Below the pieces are notes generated by a model. The model was not told the origin of the DNA. It searched no databases and worked only from the letters and a program-made list of their open reading frames with translations. Shown here piece by piece: positions 12,546-21,432 of a stretch of DNA of 41,984 nucleotides. A program made the position numbers and the translations under genes. Numbering within the stretch: the stretch's first letter is position 1; each line of letters starts with the position of its first letter. The stretch covers positions 1-41,984 of IMG/VR virus record IMGVR_UViG_3300021513_000009, one strand, 5' to 3'. The stretch comes from a virus.

Positions 12546-15143
12546 TTAGGTATAAATAATAGAATTTTTATTTCCTACAGTATCTTGAGTAGGAGAAAAG
12601 TTTGTACCATTATTAGAAACAGTAGCCCCACTGGAACTTACGATTCCTACTCCATAAGCATAAATTCCATAAGTGGTATTATATCTAACTATTGTATTTA
12701 AAAGAGAAAATGTTGAAGAATTTATTGCATGCGCCCCATCAGCAGTATTATAATTAAAATTTCCGCTATTTGCCATAATTAAAGCATCATCGCGAGCAAA
12801 GAGTCCATATTTACAATTACATGCAATACCATGATTTGCTACAATTTCTCCTTTTGTTTCTGCTAAAAATCCTGTTCCGTTATTTGAAATTCTACAGCTG
12901 GCAGAATAATCGCCTAAACTAATTGCACTACTATTACTAGCTTTAATTCCTCCATAATTTCCACAATAAGCAACTGCAATACTCCCAGCATTAACGTTGC
13001 AATTAAAATAAATATTAATTCCTCCTTGAAAATGGTGAATTAAAATATTATTTCCTGTAGGCAACGTTGCCCCATAAGCTAAAAAGATTCCAACTTTACC
13101 ATTAGTATCTCCACTTCCTTTAAGTTGAAATCCATCAAATTGTCCTAAACTATGATTGATTAACTCAATTCCAGCCTGCGCAGAACTACTAAAATCTAAA
13201 ATTACTCCCATGTTATAGGAACGTAAAGTGCCATCTACTGTGCTATCTTGAATGGTTTCATTTACTACAATAATAGTGTTTCCCCCACTGTAGGAAGATG
13301 AGGAAACGGTATACATATTATCATTAAGGGTGGATCCATAAACTTTTAAATAGGCTCCAGTTGGAAATTCTGAAGTATGATTTCCAGCAATAGTAAACTG
13401 TTTACTTCCAGTATTTACAGCCGTGATCGCATAGCCAGAAAAAGTAGAAGTATCTCCTAAAATTTTTATTTTTTTAGCATCCGGATGGGTAATGGTTAAC
13501 GTTGAAGTAGTGTAGGTACCATTTGCTACTTGAATAGTAGCGGTCACTCCATCCAAAATTCTTTTATTGGCTAGCCAATCTAAAGCATGTTGAATAGAAT
13601 CGAAAGGAGCTTCTTCGGACCCATCTCCATTTGCATTTCCATTAGAATTAACATTTAAAGTAATGTCGTTAGAGATCCATTGAGTAGTTTCTGGTAAATT
13701 CTTGGTGTAATAAATAACTAAGTATTCATTTTGATTGTTGCTATTGTTTCCCCAATCTTTACGAGCAATACTACTCTTATTTAAATCAAAAGCGTACCGT
13801 ACAGCATTCGGTTGGGTAAACCAAAACGGGTGGGCATAAAAATAATTATCACTCGTGTTATAATTAGTTCCCCAGACCCAAAGAATAGTATCAGCATCGT
13901 TTAGGGCCAGGGCAATAGCATCAGAAGTATTATTAGGGAGAGTTCCTAAATTGATCACCTTCTTGAAAATATATTTTCCATCTGTCCATTTAGTTTTAGT
14001 GTTGACTTCCTTTCCAATCTGAAAATCTCTCCCGAAAGTAGTTTCAGGAGAAGGGACTTCATCATCAGTTTTAGTATACCATAAGATAGCATGGCCTACC
14101 GTGTGACCGGTCCAATTTGTGGATTCCGTAGCATATTCTATATAGGTTCCATTCATTTTCTGATACGTGAGGCGGTGATAACTTCCGCTATTATCTGCAA
14201 CGCCATTCATTGGAGCTTTCCAGGTGCTGGTATTACCATAATAAGTTTCCATACGAACAACATCTTTTAGATTGGAAATCCCATGAGCAACTTGTGTTGA
14301 AGTAGACCCATTGGGTCCCACCAAATCTTTGAGGACTTTACAATAGATCGGTCGCCCATCAATCCAGTTTAGACCTGTGCGTTGTTCAGAAGTGGAGAAG
14401 CTAAAGAAATTATCATCCGTGCTACCCGTAGCCGATTTGGTATACCAGAGTACCACAGTGCCAGTAAAATTACTTGCATTAAAACCATTACAACGAAGAT
14501 AAACATTGGTATTGTTAGCAGAAAGACTTACTTCTTCTCCAGAAGCACTGTCAGATTTATGCATGTAAGGCAAAGGCACCCTCCGCCCATCGGTATGTTC
14601 AGCCCATCCCCAAATGCGCACAATTTCAGAAAGACCAGAAATACTATGGGCAACCGTTTTTAAAGTAGATCCAGAAGAGCCATCGGGAAGAGCCCCCAAA
14701 CTAATCACTTTGGAATAGATTTTCTTGTTGTCGTGCCAAACCATTCCCATGTCTTTTTCAGACGTGGAAAAGTCGGTATAGAACTCCCGAGAAATATCTT
14801 CTCCAGAAGCCATGGAAACAAACTCCAGGGCGTTCTCTGCTGAGTTAACTGCTGGGACCTTTCCAGCTTGTCCGGTGAAGGCTGAGGGCGTATCAGCTAG
14901 TGCTAAGAAAGTTGAAGCACCTCCCAAAAGTGCCCACGTGCTTCCATCGGAGATATAAGCTTGGTCGGTGTCTTGAGCGATAGCAATGCAGTCTTCGTAG
15001 GACGCCGCCGAAGGGAAGGCGGAGACGCTACTATAGACAGCGATAGGAATGGGAGTATCAAAGATCAACGAAAAGTTGTCATTGATGGCGGTGTCCCACG
15101 ACTCCGCTCCATGGTTTACAGTATTCTTACTCGGACGTGCCAT
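12546..15143 (-). CDS. Tail fibre with three internal repeats and a beta-helix domain
   Basis: This 865-residue protein has a short N-terminal part with NDNFSLIFD and a segment that looks like a fibre attachment (residues 1-110). Three tandem domains of about 110 residues follow (roughly 124-238, 247-359, 371-482). They share a pattern of F-x-S-x-SE, W-x-DGK-x-IY-x-KV, VAH-x-IS and a closing VLWYTK. From about 490 a right-handed beta-helix of the pectate-lyase type begins (GDGSEEAPFDSIQHALDWLA), rich in Asn, Gly and short strands to the end. Such fibres bind or degrade surface glycans. It is the last but one gene of the tail operon, directly downstream of the tail hub. Confidence 0.85.
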   Translation of the reverse strand: MARPSKNTVNHGAESWDTAINDNFSLIFDTPIPIAVYSSVSAFPSAASYEDCIAIAQDTDQAYISDGSTWALLGGASTFLALADTPSAFTGQAGKVPAVNSAENALEFVSMASGEDISREFYTDFSTSEKDMGMVWHDNKKIYSKVISLGALPDGSSGSTLKTVAHSISGLSEIVRIWGWAEHTDGRRVPLPYMHKSDSASGEEVSLSANNTNVYLRCNGFNASNFTGTVVLWYTKSATGSTDDNFFSFSTSEQRTGLNWIDGRPIYCKVLKDLVGPNGSTSTQVAHGISNLKDVVRMETYYGNTSTWKAPMNGVADNSGSYHRLTYQKMNGTYIEYATESTNWTGHTVGHAILWYTKTDDEVPSPETTFGRDFQIGKEVNTKTKWTDGKYIFKKVINLGTLPNNTSDAIALALNDADTILWVWGTNYNTSDNYFYAHPFWFTQPNAVRYAFDLNKSSIARKDWGNNSNNQNEYLVIYYTKNLPETTQWISNDITLNVNSNGNANGDGSEEAPFDSIQHALDWLANKRILDGVTATIQVANGTYTTSTLTITHPDAKKIKILGDTSTFSGYAITAVNTGSKQFTIAGNHTSEFPTGAYLKVYGSTLNDNMYTVSSSSYSGGNTIIVVNETIQDSTVDGTLRSYNMGVILDFSSSAQAGIELINHSLGQFDGFQLKGSGDTNGKVGIFLAYGATLPTGNNILIHHFQGGINIYFNCNVNAGSIAVAYCGNYGGIKASNSSAISLGDYSASCRISNNGTGFLAETKGEIVANHGIACNCKYGLFARDDALIMANSGNFNYNTADGAHAINSSTFSLLNTIVRYNTTYGIYAYGVGIVSSSGATVSNNGTNFSPTQDTVGNKNSIIYT

Positions 15144-15154
15144 AATTTCAACTC

Positions 15155-17821
15155 CTAAATTTTTGAAACAGTCAATTCAGTATAGCTGCTTTCTTGTCCA
15201 CCTCGAACATTATATACCCTAATCTTGAAAGAAGAGGGCTCACTACCAAAATCTGATACCAAATTGGCATTAGTATAAGTATACGTAGGTGACTCAATAT
15301 TAGTCACTTCCCGTTTTACATTATTAAGACTATCTAAAATTTCTACTCTAAAATTTCCATCGACTTCAGCTTCTCCGCAGACCTCTCCATAGCCCTGCAT
15401 TCCAGCCCCAGAACCTACTGCCAAGGTAGACAAATAGCACCACTGGAAAGTAATATTATTTCCTGAAGAATAAGCTGGAACATTTTTTACTGGAGCTGTA
15501 ACTCGCAATGTTTCTGGAGGCATTGGAACTACACCTTTACCATACAGAGTTTTTTTAATTTCAGGCACTAAATCCAATGGAAGTTCTCCAGCGAAGCCGA
15601 TCGGCTGGGGTTTTAAATATAGATCTTCTCCAATTCCTAAAAGTAGATCCATAATAGGATTGAAAGCTTCATTGGTAAATATAAAAATGCCATCGCCGAT
15701 AGCGTGAGTTTCTTGGCGAGTATCATACCGGGCTCGTAGCAATCCATCCAGTCGATAGGTATTACCTCCCATAGCCGTTACTTTCTTTAAGAAACAGAGT
15801 TCTTCTCCTATCAGACACAACTGCCTCCCTTTTCGCCATTCAGATTCACTTCCAGAAAGATCTAGAACTTGAGAAATATCTGGTCCGCTTACTGTAAAGG
15901 TTGGACCTTGTTCAAGATAAAAGATTCCATTATTCGGAAGCGCACTGTCTAATACTCCTCCAGCAACAAAATCATCGTATTCTCCAAAAAGAGTATAACT
16001 AGTTCCATCATCGGAAAGATACAACATTTCATTAAAGGTTTGATAATCGGCACGAACAATTGGAGCAATAATTTTTAAATCTAAAGATTTTCCCACAATG
16101 AATTCTGGAATTTCGATAAAAGTTTGTAAAGGATTGAGTTGAGTAGCGGATTCATCAATTACATCTTTACCAGGTCGATTTTCAAATGTACTATCTTCAG
16201 CACCATAAAAGTCAGCCATAAGATGTAATTCAATTATCCCTGAATCCGGATTTAATTCCAGTTCTACCACTCTGAAAATTTCCTCAAACCCCTCAACGGT
16301 TAGGGCTTCTCCTGGAACCAAAGTTCGTGTACTACGATTAGTTTTTAATCGTAATAGTGCTCCATTTCCTAATTCTTCTTGACTGCGTCGCTCTGCAATT
16401 TTTGCCGCCATATCAAAAAAATCTGCTAAAGTAATGGTACTTTGAGTGGCATTTTGATAATCTAAAAAGCTTGCCTGACCATCGTCGTCAATAGTGATGG
16501 TCATAGGGCGATAACCTAATTCTACATCTTTATAAGAATAGATTACTTTTTTAGCTTTTACTGCATCCATCACTGATTCTACTTCCGGTAATGGAGGTAA
16601 AATCATATCTTTATCAATATTAAATAAAGTTCCTGTAGCTTTTCGTAAAGCTTTAAAAGTTAATAATCCAGTAATAGGATTTTGATAAACGACAGCTCCA
16701 ATATCTTGTAGTGCTTCTCCTAAAAGATCTTTTGCGGTTTTTCCTTCTGTTGCTTCCCAATGAGTAAACCAATCTTCATCCTCTAAAAGAACTCCCAGAT
16801 CTTCTAAAGAATCCATATCCCAATATTCTTCCTTTTGACTGAGACCATAAGGCCAAGATTCAAAAAGAAGATCTGCTATTACATGAGCGGGATTCGCTCC
16901 CATATCTTCTCCACGAGCATACACTTCAACGTTACCAGTTTCGACACTGACGGAAGTACTAACTCCTCCTTCAGGATAAACTTTAACCCACAATTCTCCA
17001 TTATGACTATAATAAAATTCTTCTACTTTTACAATTTCATAATCTCCATCAGAAAGCGCAGTCAATCCAGTTGCTTTAAACTTCCCTAGAGGTTCAAACT
17101 CTCCGTGGGCTACTGCTTGAACAGTAATATATCCTACTCCCTCAATTCCCATATGGGCATCATACACCAGATGGGAAACTCCAGATAAAGTAAAAGTCGG
17201 ATTTCTCCAAGCATCAGAATTAGAAAGATAATTTCCAGTAGGTCTACGTTCAATCCAATATTCTAACATCGGCCAAATAGGACTTTCTCCCAGTCGCTTC
17301 TCTTCCCAATGGATATAACAAATTCCCGGCCAACGACTAGAAATACCAACTCGACTACTATCGCCTAAAACAGTATTTACTGGCTGTGTCGTCTCTCCCC
17401 AATAAATTCGAGCTTGTCCTTGTTTACCAAGATCTAAAAGGCTTCCTGAAGGATGGCTTTCGGGAGTTAATACTCCTTCAAAAAGAGCCCTTTTTCCTTC
17501 ATAAATTCCATATAGCGCAGTAACAGGACCTATAGATAAAATATGCCAGCCCTCTTCATAATAAATTTTTATCTTGGGCTTAAACATACTTCCACCTTTT
17601 CCGGAATGGGCTCTTTCTCGTCTTCGAAATCGGTGTCCAGCCCATCCAAAAATAGGTTTAACTCGGCACCGTCCCATAATCCATGGGATATAAGCACCTC
17701 GAACAGAAAGGGCCGTCGGAGGAGCATCTTGAGATTTTATCTTAGGTCGCAATAGATAGGCGGCCAACAAAGATAACCCTACTCCCAGAGCAAAAAGCCC
17801 TAAAGAAACTAAGCCCAGCAT
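15155..17821 (-). CDS. Tail tip hub / host-specificity protein (J/GTA gp15-like)
   Basis: This 888-residue protein has a hydrophobic N-terminus (residues 1-24), followed by RGAYIPWIMGRCRVKPIFGW, an opening typical of lambda J-like and GTA-like tail hubs. The middle contains a VEARGE-like phage-tail segment and ITVQAVAHGE regions, and the C-terminus has a fibronectin-like stretch ending FKIRVYNVRG-GQESSYTELTVSK. It lies after NlpC/P60 and DUF2163 genes, the standard order for this tail tip. The hub closes the tail tube and contacts the host receptor. It overlaps the NlpC/P60 gene by 13 bases. The assignment to the hub class is strong from context and moderate from sequence. Confidence 0.85.
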   Translation of the reverse strand: MLGLVSLGLFALGVGLSLLAAYLLRPKIKSQDAPPTALSVRGAYIPWIMGRCRVKPIFGWAGHRFRRRERAHSGKGGSMFKPKIKIYYEEGWHILSIGPVTALYGIYEGKRALFEGVLTPESHPSGSLLDLGKQGQARIYWGETTQPVNTVLGDSSRVGISSRWPGICYIHWEEKRLGESPIWPMLEYWIERRPTGNYLSNSDAWRNPTFTLSGVSHLVYDAHMGIEGVGYITVQAVAHGEFEPLGKFKATGLTALSDGDYEIVKVEEFYYSHNGELWVKVYPEGGVSTSVSVETGNVEVYARGEDMGANPAHVIADLLFESWPYGLSQKEEYWDMDSLEDLGVLLEDEDWFTHWEATEGKTAKDLLGEALQDIGAVVYQNPITGLLTFKALRKATGTLFNIDKDMILPPLPEVESVMDAVKAKKVIYSYKDVELGYRPMTITIDDDGQASFLDYQNATQSTITLADFFDMAAKIAERRSQEELGNGALLRLKTNRSTRTLVPGEALTVEGFEEIFRVVELELNPDSGIIELHLMADFYGAEDSTFENRPGKDVIDESATQLNPLQTFIEIPEFIVGKSLDLKIIAPIVRADYQTFNEMLYLSDDGTSYTLFGEYDDFVAGGVLDSALPNNGIFYLEQGPTFTVSGPDISQVLDLSGSESEWRKGRQLCLIGEELCFLKKVTAMGGNTYRLDGLLRARYDTRQETHAIGDGIFIFTNEAFNPIMDLLLGIGEDLYLKPQPIGFAGELPLDLVPEIKKTLYGKGVVPMPPETLRVTAPVKNVPAYSSGNNITFQWCYLSTLAVGSGAGMQGYGEVCGEAEVDGNFRVEILDSLNNVKREVTNIESPTYTYTNANLVSDFGSEPSSFKIRVYNVRGGQESSYTELTVSKI

Positions 17822-18321
17822 TGACGATTCCCCTTTCTAAAGACCTTAAAAACCTTTTGATAATGCGTAGCTAAATGAAAACCAGTTCTACACACCTTAG
17901 CCGTCCCTGCATGCATTAAAACATTTTTCCACGGAGTTACAATCATGGCATGGCCTGGTCCGCCGTTTGCTGGTCCCACAACTAAGATATCTCCAGGTTC
18001 TACTTCTTGGCTTGAAATTTCTTTTATGGGCTGTAAGAGATTTAAAATATATTTCATAACTAATATTGCCCCACTTCGATTATGCATGGCAGCATCTGGA
18101 GGTAATAGTTTTATAGTGTCATTGTCTAATGGATCTCCTTCCAGCTCTTTAAACACCGCGCACACAAACCGTACGCAGTCAACGCCAGCCTGCTTTACAG
18201 CAGATCCAGAGAAATATGGCGTGTTCTCCCATTCTAATAAAACTCGTTCTAGCGCGGCATTTTGTTTGCTCAATTCTGGAGGCATCGGACACCATTTAAA
18301 ATCAATTTTGTAAAACTGCAT
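17809..18321 (-). CDS. NlpC/P60-family tail tip peptidase
   Basis: This 170-residue protein shows the NlpC/P60 catalytic cysteine in KQAGVDCVRF (Cys49) and histidine in GPGHAMIV (His124), followed by LMHAGT (His137). NlpC/P60 enzymes cut peptide bonds in peptidoglycan. At this position in GTA-like and lambda-like tails they probably help the tail cross the cell wall. The ATG follows AAAGGAAG. It overlaps the hub gene and lies 11 bases after the DUF2163 gene, forming the conserved DUF2163-NlpC-hub cassette. Confidence 0.9.
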   Translation of the reverse strand: MQFYKIDFKWCPMPPELSKQNAALERVLLEWENTPYFSGSAVKQAGVDCVRFVCAVFKELEGDPLDNDTIKLLPPDAAMHNRSGAILVMKYILNLLQPIKEISSQEVEPGDILVVGPANGGPGHAMIVTPWKNVLMHAGTAKVCRTGFHLATHYQKVFKVFRKGNRQCWA

Positions 18322-18332
18322 GAGGTCTTCCT

Positions 18333-19205
18333 TTATGCTTCGAAATTAGGATTGTAAGGCGGGATCGCATATCCTAGCCCACAAAAATTGGCTTCTTGTC
18401 CCCATCGAGCTCGACAAGTTTCAATCGTTTTATCACAACCGCCAGAAATGGCAACTCCTTTTCCTACCCACCTTTGAGGAAGTTGACGCAATACATAAAA
18501 AGTGGTAGGATTAGCTTTACGCCATTCTCGAATTCCAACCTGATAATTCCCCTCAGTTCCCCCACCCCCACTTTTGATTCTTAAAAATCCTCGATGAAAA
18601 TAATAATCATCATAAGAAGCTAAAGTACCGGGCGTGTTTTCATTGACAATTACTTTCTTGCCGGTAATAGAAGCAATAGAAAATCCATGTAAAGCAGAAA
18701 CTAAAGCCTGACAGGGAGCTTTCCCCAGCGTCCAAATACAATGATGGTTCGCTGGCACCCCTAAAGCAATATCAATTCGATGTTTTGCCAATCTGCCCTT
18801 TAGTTCAACAATTCCCTCTCTTCCATTTTTATTTCTAATTATTCCCAATATCGGTCCACGAAACAAAAATAATTCTTGTCCTCCCTGACTAGGATCTGCT
18901 GCCAATGAGAATTCCCAGATTTCCATAATTACAGTTTCATGAGGTAGACCGCTAGAGAGTTCTTTTAAAAAGTCATCCATTGGTAATCTTACGGCAAAAT
19001 CTTTTTCCTGTAAGGTACCCTCAATCGTGGGAAGATCTATTTCCATTTCTGGAGTTGAAATAAATCCATCAGAACTTAAACCGGCCAGATCCATTGACCA
19101 ATTAGTATATTCATGATAGACAGGAAAATTATGAGCTTGATCCTGCCAATAAGTAAATCGTACTTTATAAAAAGATTTTTTACTTGCTTGATCAAAAACA
19201 GCCAT
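18333..19205 (-). CDS. DUF2163-like tail tip assembly protein
   Basis: This 290-residue protein ends in a DUF2163 C-terminal signature: GCDKTIETCRARWGQEANF (about 258-276), then GLGYAIPPYNPNFEA. The N-terminal half has beta-rich segments (WSMDLAGLSSDGFIS, PTIEGTLQEKDFAV). In gene transfer agents and many siphophages DUF2163 sits between the distal tail protein and NlpC/P60 and forms part of the baseplate hub. The same arrangement occurs here. Its start overlaps the upstream stop. Confidence 0.87.
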   Translation of the reverse strand: MAVFDQASKKSFYKVRFTYWQDQAHNFPVYHEYTNWSMDLAGLSSDGFISTPEMEIDLPTIEGTLQEKDFAVRLPMDDFLKELSSGLPHETVIMEIWEFSLAADPSQGGQELFLFRGPILGIIRNKNGREGIVELKGRLAKHRIDIALGVPANHHCIWTLGKAPCQALVSALHGFSIASITGKKVIVNENTPGTLASYDDYYFHRGFLRIKSGGGGTEGNYQVGIREWRKANPTTFYVLRQLPQRWVGKGVAISGGCDKTIETCRARWGQEANFCGLGYAIPPYNPNFEA

Positions 19206-20476
19206 TATTGATTCACCTCTTTTAGCAGTTCAATAAAACTTGCTTGAGTTCTAATAACATTATCAGTAACATATTCTTGTTCAAGTGCATCTTTAAAAAA
19301 TCTAGACTTTCTAGCCCTGGCACAATGAATAACTTCATCCGCTGAAAAAGTAAAGCTAGAAGTTAAATTAAATCTCCAATCTCCATCGTGTACTGTTACT
19401 GAACCCACTTCTCGAACTTCAGAGCTCCCATCTTCTTTTGTGATTCCGATATATTTTACTTCATTTAAATAACTGGTACTACCTCTCGAATAAACATCAA
19501 TGTATCCAGAACCAATCGCCTTTACTCTCCACCCTCCTTGAGCATCAATTACCCAAAGAGGAAGAAGCCGTCCACGTCGAGAGTCAAAAAGTTTAAGAAA
19601 TTTATACCCCTCTTCGCGATCTTGAAGAAGATTAATAGACGTTATTCTTTTCGGGGCATCTCCCCAGGTTTCGGTGTAGATTCCACGACCAGAAGCACTT
19701 TGAATTCCAGCTCGTTGATCTTGAATCTTTAAAGTCCCAACCCAATTATGTAAATAAAAGGGATCAATAATAGGAAGATCTTCAAAAGTATTCCAGCCCA
19801 GAGGTAATCCGGTCCAAGCAGGCGGTAAAGCATATTTGCTAATAGCTTCTTTAAGGGTAATAGAAATCTGACTAACTTCATCGGTGATCAAATTCATGTC
19901 ACTATCTAAAAGCTGTTCCGCAGTTATACAGGGACAAATTTTTAACGTTCCGGCATCACCACTCCAGGGCAGAGCAGAATCTATCTTTATGCCATCCTTA
20001 GTGAAACCTGTCAATCGACGAAAAGCTAATTCACCTTCTTTTTCCACACAGACATAACCATTGATAAAATATCTACAATTTTTTGTTTCTACAGCAACGA
20101 CTAGTGGGGTTGCACCTCCGTTATCATAATCTTCACTATTAAAGTTTATATCTGAATAAATTGGCACCAAGAATCGTTCCTCATTCATATAACGCATGAG
20201 GTGTAACATCTTTTCCAGATCTTCAGTAGGAATAGAAGTCCAGTTTACTTTTAGAGTTCGAGTCGGTCGTCCGAATAAAGCTCGACGCTCTTCAGTTTGT
20301 TTATCTTTTGCGATTGTTACATCGGTATGGTAAGCCGTTTCTATAGAGAAAGACTGTACCCAATCATGGGGAAGTAATTGGTCTTGCCAAGAAGGTTTAG
20401 AGATATAAGCTCGTAAAATGTCTTCAGCTCTTTTTAAGACCTGAATCGTAAACTGAGCTACTCGAATCTTAGCCAT
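19205..20476 (-). CDS. Distal tail / tail tip structural protein
   Basis: This 423-residue protein is beta-rich with no enzymatic motif. An N-terminal patch, RRALFGRPTRTLKVNWTSIP (about 67-86), resembles the start of distal tail and GTA gp12/DUF2460-like proteins, where a TxxRRxxLGRP-type segment precedes an immunoglobulin-like fold. It lies between a lectin-like protein and the DUF2163 gene, as expected for a distal tail or baseplate component. It may join the tape measure end to the hub. The family assignment is an inference from position and a short motif. Confidence 0.65.
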   Translation of the reverse strand: MAKIRVAQFTIQVLKRAEDILRAYISKPSWQDQLLPHDWVQSFSIETAYHTDVTIAKDKQTEERRALFGRPTRTLKVNWTSIPTEDLEKMLHLMRYMNEERFLVPIYSDINFNSEDYDNGGATPLVVAVETKNCRYFINGYVCVEKEGELAFRRLTGFTKDGIKIDSALPWSGDAGTLKICPCITAEQLLDSDMNLITDEVSQISITLKEAISKYALPPAWTGLPLGWNTFEDLPIIDPFYLHNWVGTLKIQDQRAGIQSASGRGIYTETWGDAPKRITSINLLQDREEGYKFLKLFDSRRGRLLPLWVIDAQGGWRVKAIGSGYIDVYSRGSTSYLNEVKYIGITKEDGSSEVREVGSVTVHDGDWRFNLTSSFTFSADEVIHCARARKSRFFKDALEQEYVTDNVIRTQASFIELLKEVNQ

Positions 20477-20478
20477 TT

Positions 20479-21432
20479 TTAATCCTTCTCAAATCCATGA
20501 GTTGAAGGCAAAGCGGAATCTGTTTTAATTTCGCTTTTATGCTCCCAAGAAGTTGAAGTAATAGTAAAAGAACTTCCATCAATAATATGCATGTCTTCTG
20601 ATCCAGCAGCATCTAGTTCCGCAAAAATATCTAATTGATATCCTTCTAATTCTTCATGGGTTTGAATTTCTTGAGCCAATCCAAAAACTTCTTTTTGTCC
20701 TGCAGTATCTTCTTCTAGATAATTATTTGTAGGAGTAGAACTTGGCTCTATGTCTTTATAGTGGTCACTGTTTGGATTGGACCCTCCGGGAGACCACTGA
20801 TTCGGACTGGCATCAGAAACCATCTCAATTCCTTCAACGATTTGATCGCCAAGAAATTCTTTTCCAGTACATAAATATATATCATCAAGGTAGCTACTAT
20901 TTAAAGTAAAACCTATATTATCTACTCCAGAGGAACTATCGGCTTGAAGGTCTTCTCCAGAAATTACAATGTCTGGAAAACCATCAATTCTCAATTCTAG
21001 ATCTCCATTATCTGTAGCTTTAAAATAAATTTCGATATAGTGCCAGCCTTCTAAATTATGGATCTCTTTTGTACCAGAGGCAATTTCTGTTGAATCCCTT
21101 AAGATGGCATAAACAAATGAACTATTAGTTACTCTTTTAAATTTTAAAGTAAATTGTTCTATTCCCGCTTTACGAAAGGCAATGTAATTATTTGGTTCGT
21201 AAACATCTGTAGGATTTGCACTAAAGCCTTGTTTTATTGCAAATCCAATTGTCCACTCATCATTTACTGAAAAAGGACGAAAAGAAAAAACAGGTTGATG
21301 AGCTGATTTTCCAAAATATCTTCCAGTTCCTACTGAAACATTTTGACTACTATTGAAAGTAGTATATTTTGCTTGAAAAAAAGCATCATTTCCGTGGAGA
21401 AACTCAAACCCTTCTACCCACTTTAAAACCAT
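20479..21432 (-). CDS. Tail protein with lectin-like (LamG/concanavalin) fold
   Basis: This 317-residue protein contains a carbohydrate-binding-like beta-sandwich. It begins KWVEGFEFLHGND and has the typical order FGKSAHQ...FSFRPFSVNDEWTIGFAI, then GWHYIEIYFKATDNGDLELRIDG (about 131-153) and DNIGFTLNSSYLDDIYLC. This is the LamG/concanavalin layout seen in phage tail proteins. The C-terminal part (residues 200-317) is polar. It follows the tape measure with a TAATG overlap. It may be an exposed tail tip or tail-tube-associated adhesion domain. Confidence 0.75.
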   Translation of the reverse strand: MVLKWVEGFEFLHGNDAFFQAKYTTFNSSQNVSVGTGRYFGKSAHQPVFSFRPFSVNDEWTIGFAIKQGFSANPTDVYEPNNYIAFRKAGIEQFTLKFKRVTNSSFVYAILRDSTEIASGTKEIHNLEGWHYIEIYFKATDNGDLELRIDGFPDIVISGEDLQADSSSGVDNIGFTLNSSYLDDIYLCTGKEFLGDQIVEGIEMVSDASPNQWSPGGSNPNSDHYKDIEPSSTPTNNYLEEDTAGQKEVFGLAQEIQTHEELEGYQLDIFAELDAAGSEDMHIIDGSSFTITSTSWEHKSEIKTDSALPSTHGFEKD

